This document shows positions 1 through 5,247 of a stretch of 7,073 bases of DNA, one piece after another; positions within the stretch are counted from its first letter, which is position 1, and each line of letters opens with the position of its first letter. The notes under the pieces are model-generated. The model was given only the letters and a program-made list of their open reading frames with translations, did not search any database and was not told the DNA's origin. Location: positions 1 through 7,073 of the forward strand of contig CAJOMT010000067.1 of the NCBI GenBank assembly GCA_905235815.1, in the 5' to 3' direction. Made by a program: the position numbers and the translations under genes. The DNA comes from an uncultured Clostridia bacterium. GTDB taxonomy: Bacteria; Bacillota; Clostridia; Christensenellales; Borkfalkiaceae.

Positions 1-316
1 TCGCCACGTCGTAATCGGCGGCGGTAAGTCCCGTCTTGGCGTCGCAAAAGAATATTATTACGTCCGAAGTTTCTATCGCTATATCCGCTTGCTTTTTTAT
101 GTGTTGCCACATTTCGTCCGCCGACTTCAATTCAATACCGCCCGTGTCAATAAGCGTAAACGTCTTGCCGCACCATTCGGCGTCGGCATAAAGCCTGTCG
201 CGCGTAACGCCCGGCGTATCTTCCACTATCGATATTTTCTTGCCTGCAACCTTGTTGAAAAACGTGGATTTACCTACGTTCGGTCTGCCTACTATCGCCA
301 CTAACGGTTTACTCAT
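1..316 (-). CDS. der: GTPase Der (EngA), N-terminal part, cut by the window edge
   Basis: Der is a cytoplasmic GTPase with two tandem G domains that acts in maturation of the 50S ribosomal subunit. Only the first 105 codons plus one base lie in the window, so this is an edge truncation and not a broken gene; complete Der proteins are around 440 residues. The visible part is the first G domain: G1 P-loop GRPNVGKST at residues 10-18, the G2/switch I stretch DTPGVTRDR at 33-41, and G3 DTGG at 57-60. The start is ATG at 316-314, preceded by the strong Shine-Dalgarno GGGAGGT (327-321, minus strand) with a 4-base gap. That site lies inside the last codons of the upstream DUF512 gene, and the two reading frames overlap by 8 bases (ATGAGTAA), which points to translational coupling. 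Identity is very secure because motifs and their spacing match Der along the whole segment. Confidence 0.97.
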   Translation of the reverse strand, partial: MSKPLVAIVGRPNVGKSTFFNKVAGKKISIVEDTPGVTRDRLYADAEWCGKTFTLIDTGGIELKSADEMWQHIKKQADIAIETSDVIIFFCDAKTGLTAADYDVA

Positions 317-1610
317 TCTTACCTCCCGAGAGCGCTTTGAAAAAGTCGCTCCCACCGCCGTCGGTTATTATTATTTCTTTGCCTATCCTCTTTTTTAAGT
401 CCGAAACTGTCGTGTCGTCCAAAAATATCTCCGTGCCGGATTTTAAAGTGTTCGACGGCAAAACGAGATATTTGAAATCAAATTCGCCCTTTTTTATATA
501 TTCCTCGACCGCCGCCGCAATATCGCCGCCGGTAAGCAGCCCCGTACAGTTTACGCTGCTGCCGAAAAACTTGTTTTCTATCGGTAAAACTTTTACTTTC
601 AGCCCATCTATATAGTTGGCGGCTATCCCTGCCATTCGCTCTATAAATTCACCGGCAGACGTGCCGACTATTATGAGCATTTCGGTCGGATTTTTACAGT
701 GCTTTAAACTGCCCTTCAAATCCCGCAAAAATTTTGCCGTCATTCCGACGCCGTTTTCTATCTGCGGAAATCCGCCGTAAAAGGCGCAATCCTCTACTTC
801 TCTCTCCGCTCTGAAATAAAATTCGTCGGCAGGCTGAATAAAGTTTACTTTAAATTCGTCGTTCAAAGATTTTATAAGGTCTAATACCTCTATCGAATAT
901 TCCTTATCGATATTTTTTAAAGGAGTTAAGCCAACTCTATATTTCGTCAAGCCGACAGGTACTACCGCCATCGTCTGAACGCTCGGATAGAGTTTGAAAA
1001 GTTCCCTCGCCGAATATTCAAGTTCTTCGCCGTCATTGACTCCCCGAACCAATACTATCTGCGTATTCATCTGTATTCCGCTTGCGGCAAATCGCTTTAT
1101 ATAATCGATTGTTCTGTCCGCAAAACGGTTTCTGAGCATCTTTTTCCTCAACTCTCCGTTCATAGTATGCACGGAAATATACAGAGGGCTTAAATTGAGC
1201 CGCATTATCCGCTCCGCATCGCTCTCGGTTATGTTCGTCAGCGTTACGAAGTTTCCGCATAAAAAACTCTGTCTGTAATCGTCGTCCTTTACGTAGAGCG
1301 ACGGTCGCATACCGTCCGGCATTTGATCGACGAAACAGAATATACAATTATTCCGACAAGTCTGTATTTCAAGATTATCGCTCTCGAAACTTAAACCCAT
1401 ACTCTCATCGTCGTCCTTTTCGATCTCGCAAGTCGAAACGTCGCCGCTTTTTTGTTTTACCGTAATCGTAAAGTTATCCTTGTCGTCATAAAAAAGGTAA
1501 TCTAAAATATCTACCGCCTCGAATCCGTCGAAGGATAGTATCTCGTCGCCTTTTTCTATGCCGATCTCTTTGCCGATACCGCCGTTTTTTACGCTCTTTA
1601 CTTTTAACAT
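309..1610 (-). CDS. PDZ / radical-SAM DUF512 family protein, probable Fe-S enzyme of unknown reaction
   Basis: 433 residues, in the usual range for the family. Domains seen: a PDZ-like N-terminus (about 1-65, with GIEKGDEILSFDG at 17-29); a radical-SAM type cysteine triad C85-x3-C89-x2-C92 (CRNNCIFCF), followed by the family signature DDDYRQSFLCGN (109-120) and VTLTN (122-126); then the C-terminal DUF512 region with NKFFGSSVNCTGLLTGGD (346-363) and the end motif LPSNTLKSG..FLDDTTV (384-402). From the family, the cysteines should bind a [4Fe-4S] cluster used with S-adenosylmethionine, but no substrate is established. The ATG at 1610-1608 fits the usual start of the PDZ domain. It has no Shine-Dalgarno, and a promoter ends only a few bases upstream, so translation may be leaderless. 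The stop overlaps the der start by 8 bases. Pairing of this family with der is common in Clostridia and hints at a link to ribosome or translation quality, but this is inference. Confidence 0.93.
   Translation of the reverse strand: MLKVKSVKNGGIGKEIGIEKGDEILSFDGFEAVDILDYLFYDDKDNFTITVKQKSGDVSTCEIEKDDDESMGLSFESDNLEIQTCRNNCIFCFVDQMPDGMRPSLYVKDDDYRQSFLCGNFVTLTNITESDAERIMRLNLSPLYISVHTMNGELRKKMLRNRFADRTIDYIKRFAASGIQMNTQIVLVRGVNDGEELEYSARELFKLYPSVQTMAVVPVGLTKYRVGLTPLKNIDKEYSIEVLDLIKSLNDEFKVNFIQPADEFYFRAEREVEDCAFYGGFPQIENGVGMTAKFLRDLKGSLKHCKNPTEMLIIVGTSAGEFIERMAGIAANYIDGLKVKVLPIENKFFGSSVNCTGLLTGGDIAAAVEEYIKKGEFDFKYLVLPSNTLKSGTEIFLDDTTVSDLKKRIGKEIIITDGGGSDFFKALSGGKNE
321..327 (-). promoter_or_regulatory. 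Shine-Dalgarno site of der, inside the DUF512 gene
   Basis: GGGAGGT on the minus strand, 4 bases before the der ATG. It fixes the der start even though that start lies inside the upstream coding frame, and shows der is translated from the same mRNA as the DUF512 gene. Confidence 0.85.
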
Positions 1611-1617
1611 CTATTAT

Positions 1618-1646
1618 ATTTTACTATATTTTGCGCAATAAATCAA
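1618..1646 (-). promoter_or_regulatory. Putative promoter of the DUF512-der transcription unit
   Basis: On the minus strand TTGATT (1646-1641) is followed after exactly 17 bases by TAAAAT (1623-1618), a good sigma-A pair. Only 7 bases separate the -10 box from the ATG at 1610, so transcription would start at or within a base or two of the start codon. A second -10-like hexamer TATAAT (1618-1613) overlaps but lacks a matching -35 and is even closer to the ATG. No experimental start is known. Confidence 0.5.
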
Positions 1647-1672
1647 TTAAATTTATATAAACCGATGAAGTA

Positions 1673-1701
1673 AACCCCAAAAGTCAAACGCTTTTGGGGT
1701 T
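1673..1701 (-). terminator. Hairpin after upp, possible terminator with a poor U tract
   Basis: Perfect 11-bp inverted repeat AACCCCAAAAG / CTTTTGGGGTT around a 7-base loop, starting 10 bases after the upp stop codon. In the direction of upp transcription it is followed by TACTTCATCGG, not a run of T, so termination may be partial or the hairpin may protect the mRNA 3' end. Almost symmetrical; no gene reads towards it from the other side within the window. Confidence 0.55.
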
Positions 1702-1711
1702 AAATACTTGA

Positions 1712-2353
1712 TTATTTAGTACCGAAAATTCTGTCGCCGGCGTCGCCGAACGCAGTTACGATATAACCTTTTTCGTTAAGGGGTGCGTCGGCAAAATGCG
1801 CTACGTAAACTTTTACGTCCGGATGCGCCTTCGTTACCCTCTCTATTCCCTCGGGAGCGCCGATTATAGACAGAAGTTTAATGCGCTTGAATCCCCTTTC
1901 TTTGATGAAAGATATCGCTGCGGCGGCGCTTCCGCCCGTAGCCAAAGCCGGATCGACAACGATAACTTGTCCGTCTATCGTATCTTTCGGAAGTTTACAG
2001 TAATATTCGTGCGGCTCTAACGTCTTTTTGTCTCTGTAAATACCTATATGCCCTATTTTAGCGTTCGGGAAAAGAGAAACTAAGCCGTCTACCATTCCGA
2101 GTCCCGCCCTGAGTATCGGAACTATCGTTATTTTGTCGTCTATGACGGGGCTATTGAACTTTGAAAGCGGCGCTTGCACCTCAACGTCTTTCGTCTTGAT
2201 ATCTCTGAATGCCTCATAGCCCATAAGCATCGCTATTTCGCTGACTATCTCTCTGAATTCTTTAGTGTTGGTATTCACGTCGCAAAGATGCGTTACTTTA
2301 TGATTGATGAGCGGGTGGTCAAAAATAGTTACGTTTTCTGAAAATCTGTTCAT
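1712..2353 (-). CDS. upp: Uracil phosphoribosyltransferase
   Basis: Converts uracil and PRPP to UMP and pyrophosphate in the cytoplasm: the key step of uracil salvage. The 213 residues match the usual family length of about 209. The type I phosphoribosyltransferase PRPP loop is clear at about 131-141 (VVDPALATGGSA; family form usually VDPMLATGGSA), the hood/dimer region PILRAGLGMVDG is at 78-90, and the protein ends with GDAGDRIFGTK as the family does. The three residues before GDAGD, normally PGL in YIxPGLGDAGD, are TAF here, in the stretch whose backbone contacts the uracil base. The ATG at 2353-2351 has a good Shine-Dalgarno (GAGAGGA) about 6 bases upstream. The gene lies 19 bp after the CDF transporter stop, so the two are very probably cotranscribed; the uracil permease is one gene further upstream, so import and capture of uracil are encoded together. 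Specificity for uracil is near certain from the fold family, with a small reservation because of the TAF substitution. Confidence 0.96.
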   Translation of the reverse strand: MNRFSENVTIFDHPLINHKVTHLCDVNTNTKEFREIVSEIAMLMGYEAFRDIKTKDVEVQAPLSKFNSPVIDDKITIVPILRAGLGMVDGLVSLFPNAKIGHIGIYRDKKTLEPHEYYCKLPKDTIDGQVIVVDPALATGGSAAAAISFIKERGFKRIKLLSIIGAPEGIERVTKAHPDVKVYVAHFADAPLNEKGYIVTAFGDAGDRIFGTK

Positions 2354-2372
2354 TTTTATTCCTCTCTGTACT

Positions 2373-3485
2373 TTAATCGCTTATATCGCTGTCGAGCGTT
2401 ACGGTAACCGAATAATCGGAAAATTCTTCGCTTACCTCTTTTAAAATTTCTCTGTATACCTTTTCTCTGTCGGGTGCGGCAAAGTCTATGACTACGTCGA
2501 AATGTATGGTCTTTTCGCTTTCGTCTATATAAAACCCGTGCATTTGCAAAACGTAATCACGAGCCATTACCATTTCACGGATTTTGGCAAAAATCGCTTG
2601 ATTGCCGTCGTTTTTAGTGTTCTTCGAGTAAATACTTATGCCCGTTATTATCACTTTGTGTTCCAAATAAACTTTTTCGCTTATCCTATGCTCCAACAAG
2701 TCTATTTCGTGCGCAACCATATAGTCGGGAACTTCTATATGCACGGAGCCTATCGTTACTTCCGGTCCGTAACTGTGCAAAATAAGGTCGTATGCGCCGT
2801 AAACTTCGGGAAAAGACTCTATCGTGCCCTTTATCGCCTTGGCGGTAGCCGCATCGAGCCTCTCGCCCACTATCTCGGATATGGTATGAATCATAATTTC
2901 TATTCCGGATTTTATGATCAAAAGCGATATCGCCGCACCGAGCCACGCTTCTATCGAAAGTTTTCCTTTGCTTAACGTAAATATCAGCGCCGCAACGAGC
3001 GTAGTTGCAGATATTATCGAATCGAGAAGGGCGTCTTTTCCGGAAGCTATAAGCGAATCCGAGCCTACGGATTTGCCGACCTTTTGGAAATATATTCCCA
3101 AAAATATCTTCACTACGATCGCCGCCGCAATTATCGAAATAGTTATTATCTCGTAATTTACCGCCGTAGGAGAAATAATTTTCTTTATCGATTCTTCAAG
3201 CGAAGTTATGCCTGCGTATAAGATGATTACCGCTATTATCATAGCGCTTATGTACTCTATCCTGCCGTATCCGTATGGGTGTTTTTTGTCGGGTTTTTTG
3301 GCGGCGAGTTTCGTACCGACTACCGTTATTCCCGATGACAAAGCGTCGCTTAAATTGTTTACTGCGTCTAATACTATCGCTATCGAACCCGATATAAGCC
3401 CAACCGCCGCTTTACCTAATGATAATACCACGTTGGCAATAATGCCTATGATGCTCGTTCGAACTATTTTCTTCCCTCTTTCCAT
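2373..3485 (-). CDS. Cation diffusion facilitator transporter, probable Mn(II) exporter
   Basis: Inner-membrane divalent-metal/proton antiporter of the CDF family. Six membrane segments are visible at about 10-31, 34-57, 78-95, 113-134, 152-171 and 178-200, followed by a cytoplasmic ferredoxin-like dimerisation domain (about 210-287). Transport site A reads N43-x3-D47 in TM2 (DAVNNLSDALSS) and D151-x3-D155 in TM5 (KDALLDS). Zinc CDFs normally carry His in this site, while Asn-Asp/Asp-Asp is known from manganese exporters of the MntE/MneP kind, so Mn(II) is the best guess; Fe(II) cannot be excluded. A further 75 or so residues (295-368) form an additional alpha/beta domain beyond the standard roughly 290-300 residue length. 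Start ATG at 3485 has a modest Shine-Dalgarno (AAGG, 7 bases upstream). It sits between the uracil permease and upp, 19 bp ahead of upp. Confidence 0.93.
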   Translation of the reverse strand: MERGKKIVRTSIIGIIANVVLSLGKAAVGLISGSIAIVLDAVNNLSDALSSGITVVGTKLAAKKPDKKHPYGYGRIEYISAMIIAVIILYAGITSLEESIKKIISPTAVNYEIITISIIAAAIVVKIFLGIYFQKVGKSVGSDSLIASGKDALLDSIISATTLVAALIFTLSKGKLSIEAWLGAAISLLIIKSGIEIMIHTISEIVGERLDAATAKAIKGTIESFPEVYGAYDLILHSYGPEVTIGSVHIEVPDYMVAHEIDLLEHRISEKVYLEHKVIITGISIYSKNTKNDGNQAIFAKIREMVMARDYVLQMHGFYIDESEKTIHFDVVIDFAAPDREKVYREILKEVSEEFSDYSVTVTLDSDISD

Positions 3486-3501
3486 AAAAATACCTTAATC
3501 T

Positions 3502-3507
3502 ATTATA
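3502..3507 (-). promoter_or_regulatory. Isolated -10 box, possible promoter of the CDF-upp pair
   Basis: A perfect TATAAT (3507-3502, minus strand) lies 17 bases ahead of the CDF start codon. No convincing -35 hexamer lies 16-18 bases upstream (GAAATT is the best), and there is no TGn extension. The -35 zone would overlap the permease 3' hairpin. A separate promoter is possible but weakly supported. Confidence 0.3.
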
Positions 3508-3515
3508 TGAACGTA

Positions 3516-3537
3516 GCGGGCCGAAATTTCGACCCGC
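3516..3537 (-). terminator. GC-rich hairpin after the uracil permease gene
   Basis: The minus-strand transcript can form GCGGGUCGAAA / UUUCGGCCCGC, 11 pairs including one U-G wobble, with the central AAA/UUU pairs opening to give a loop. On the plus strand the wobble becomes an A-C mismatch, so the structure suits the minus-strand RNA, i.e. the permease message. It starts 31 bases after the permease stop. There is no real U tract after it (TACGTTCATAT), so it may terminate only in part or stabilise the upstream message. Confidence 0.5.
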
Positions 3538-3568
3538 AAGAAAGTACGTTTTTAATTTTTTATCAGAT

Positions 3569-5032
3569 TTATTCCCCTTCTTTAAATGCGTCCTTCATAG
3601 TATCGGTCGCCTTACTCATTACGTCGTCGTCTTTTACCTTGTCTTTTCCGCTATGAGTTAAGAGGTTGGTCAATATACCGACGATGAGCGCAACGGCAAG
3701 AGAGGTAATGTTGAGAAGCGGAGCGCCTTCTTGAACGGGGCTGAAGCCGAATCCGAAATACATTCCGCCGATACCGGTTACGAGTATCGCACTTACTACA
3801 AAGAGGTTTTTGTTATCGCCGAGGTCGACGTTTTTAAGCATTTGCAAACCGCTTACCGCTATAAATCCGTAGAGCGCTATGCACGCACCGCCCATTACGC
3901 ACTTGGGAATACTGTTTATAATCGCTACGAACGGAGTGAAGAACGAAAGGATTATACAACCTAATGCCGCAAAGAATATGGTTACGATTGAAGCGTTACC
4001 GGTTATAGCTACGCAGCCGATAGATTCGCCGTAAGTGGTGTTCGCACAGCCGCCGAAGAATGAACCTGCAATCGAGCCTAAACCGTCGCCGAGAAGAGTT
4101 TTATCGAGTCCCGGGTCGGTGATGAGGTCTTTGCCGATAATGTTACCGAGGTTTTTATGGTCGGAAATATGTTGAGCAAGTTCAACTACCGCAATAGGAA
4201 CGTATATTAATAAAAGGTTGCCTATCATAGCGCCGTCGATCTTCGCAAAGCCCTTTTCCTGAATAGCTTTCAAGAAGAAGAATTTAGGATAATCGACTAT
4301 GCTCGTAACTCCGAACGGAGAGAAAGCTTCTTTGAAACTGTCAAAACTCAAAACTTGAAGATATTGAGAGCCTGCAATTTTACCTATCAAGGTAAATACC
4401 AAAGCGAGTGCATATCCTGCGCCTACACCGATTACGAAAGGTATAAGTTTAAGATTTTTGCTGCCCTTTACGGATATGAATACTATCGCAAAGAACGTAA
4501 ATAAACCGCAAATTATCGAAATCCAGTTATAAGTCGTGCCATATTCTACTTCGGCAGCGCCGTTACCCATCAACCAACCAGTAGCCGTTCCGGAAAGCGA
4601 AAGTCCGATGAGCGCAACGATAGGTCCTATAATGACGGCAGGCATCAATTTATTTACCCACTTACTTCCGACAAGTTTGATGATAAGGGCTATTAACACG
4701 TAAACGAGACCGGCAAACAAAACGCCTAAGATGATACCCCAGTATCCGTAATTCATTCCGACCGTAGTCGCATAAGCGCCGAGGAACGTGAACGAACTTC
4801 CCAAAAATACCGGACTCTTTCTCTGAGTGCAAAGTATGTAGACGATAGTTCCTACGCCTGCTCCGAAAAGCGCCGCCGCAGGATCTGCTTCAAGTCCGTA
4901 GCTCGTTATAAGAATAGGAACGAGCAGTGTTGCCGCCATAATGGCAATCATCTGTTGGAGAGCGAAAATCAAATTTTGCTTTACGCTCAAATCTTTGCCG
5001 AGTCTGGCATTGACATCATAAGTGAGTTTCAT
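3569..5032 (-). CDS. uraA: Uracil permease, NCS2 (nucleobase:cation symporter-2) family
   Basis: Integral membrane nucleobase transporter related to E. coli UraA and Bacillus PyrP; expected to take up uracil with a proton. It has 487 residues, somewhat longer than UraA (about 430), with many hydrophobic segments from residue 20 to 460 and a charged, Lys/Asp-rich tail (462-487). The family signature NTTYGE is at 331-336, its Glu336 aligning with UraA Glu290. Other landmarks are DPGLDKTLLGDG (306-317) and the ALYGFIAVSGLQML stretch (386-399). In the TM8 motif, normally AEHxG(D/H), the sequence is AQHIS (286-290): Gln287 replaces the uracil-binding Glu241 of UraA; the 49-residue spacing to Glu336 equals that in UraA. 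A Glu lies one helical turn earlier (Glu284). Start ATG at 5032 has a strong Shine-Dalgarno, AAAGGAG, 7 bases upstream. The 128-base leader carries a PyrR-type attenuator, which supports pyrimidine as substrate. It leads the permease-CDF-upp series. Confidence 0.93.
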   Translation of the reverse strand: MKLTYDVNARLGKDLSVKQNLIFALQQMIAIMAATLLVPILITSYGLEADPAAALFGAGVGTIVYILCTQRKSPVFLGSSFTFLGAYATTVGMNYGYWGIILGVLFAGLVYVLIALIIKLVGSKWVNKLMPAVIIGPIVALIGLSLSGTATGWLMGNGAAEVEYGTTYNWISIICGLFTFFAIVFISVKGSKNLKLIPFVIGVGAGYALALVFTLIGKIAGSQYLQVLSFDSFKEAFSPFGVTSIVDYPKFFFLKAIQEKGFAKIDGAMIGNLLLIYVPIAVVELAQHISDHKNLGNIIGKDLITDPGLDKTLLGDGLGSIAGSFFGGCANTTYGESIGCVAITGNASIVTIFFAALGCIILSFFTPFVAIINSIPKCVMGGACIALYGFIAVSGLQMLKNVDLGDNKNLFVVSAILVTGIGGMYFGFGFSPVQEGAPLLNITSLAVALIVGILTNLLTHSGKDKVKDDDVMSKATDTMKDAFKEGE

Positions 5033-5058
5033 AAAACTTCTCCTTTAAAAAAATTTTC

Positions 5059-5094
5059 AAAAAAAATACCTTACCGCATACTACGGCAAGGTAT
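5059..5094 (-). terminator. Intrinsic terminator in the permease leader (attenuator)
   Basis: AUACCUUGCCG / CGGUAAGGUAU, an 11-pair stem with one G-U wobble (arms 5094-5084 and 5076-5066), 7-base loop, then eight T (5066-5059). It lies between the permease promoter and its Shine-Dalgarno, so it can only act as a conditional terminator. The 5' arm can pair instead with CGGCAAG at 5133-5127. Confidence 0.9.
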
Positions 5095-5159
5095 ATTAAG
5101 CGTAAGAAAAATATTTACGAATAAATCTTGCCGATATCTCTGTATCGCCTTTAAAGACC
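5084..5159 (-). promoter_or_regulatory. PyrR-type binding loop and antiterminator in the permease leader
   Basis: The RNA begins with a stem-loop: GGUCUU (5159-5154) pairs with AAGAUU (5129-5124), a purine-rich internal loop (UAAAGG on one side, GC on the other), an upper stem CGAUA (5147-5143) / UAUCG (5136-5132), and the hexaloop CAGAGA (5142-5137). This hexaloop on a stem with an internal loop is the hallmark of PyrR binding loops in Bacillus pyr leaders (CNGNGA); the A-U closing pair differs from the usual C-G. The 3' part CGGCAAG (5133-5127) is a perfect 7-base complement of CUUGCCG (5090-5084), the 5' arm of the terminator. So three exclusive states are present: binding loop, antiterminator, terminator. 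When UMP is high, PyrR should hold the binding loop and allow termination. No pyrR gene is in the window. Confidence 0.8.
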
Positions 5160-5165
5160 TTAACC

Positions 5166-5194
5166 ATATTATCATATTAAAAAATCTTTGTCAA
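5166..5194 (-). promoter_or_regulatory. Promoter of the uracil permease
   Basis: Consensus TTGACA (5194-5189) and TAATAT (5171-5166), separated by exactly 17 bases, on the minus strand. Transcription is predicted at A5160 or G5159, so the RNA would start right at the foot of the PyrR-like stem-loop. Confidence 0.85.
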
Positions 5195-5205
5195 CGAAAT
5201 CGTTG
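5192..5205. promoter_or_regulatory. Palindrome between the two divergent promoters, candidate operator
   Basis: CAACGA-AA-TCGTTG, 6-base arms. Its outer CAA/TTG are shared with the -35 boxes of the permease promoter (minus strand) and of the DUF523 promoter (plus strand), so a protein bound here would block both. The inner CGA/TCG symmetry is not demanded by the -35 boxes. Binding factor unknown. Confidence 0.35.
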
Positions 5206-5232
5206 TACTTTTTTAAAATTTTATGATAAAAT
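5203..5232 (+). promoter_or_regulatory. Putative promoter of the DUF523 gene
   Basis: TTGTAC (5203-5208), an 18-base spacer, then TAAAAT (5227-5232) with an extended -10 TG (TGATAAAAT, 5224-5232). Start of transcription would be near 5239, leaving a leader of only about 9 bases before the ATG at 5248. Confidence 0.55.
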
Positions 5233-5247
5233 ATTTTACGAAGAATT

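Noticed and set aside
337..615. Plus-strand open frame of 92 codons
   Set aside because: Lies fully antisense to the DUF512 gene, whose domain motifs run through the same bases; no ribosome site or recognisable motif.
2502..2975. Plus-strand open frame of 157 codons
   Set aside because: Antisense to the CDF transporter; the peptide is rich in Tyr/Phe/His as expected from a reverse reading and shows no domain.
5033..5160. Purine or other metabolite riboswitch in the permease leader
   Set aside because: None of the conserved junction and loop sequences of purine riboswitches are seen, whereas the CAGAGA hexaloop with internal loop fits PyrR binding.
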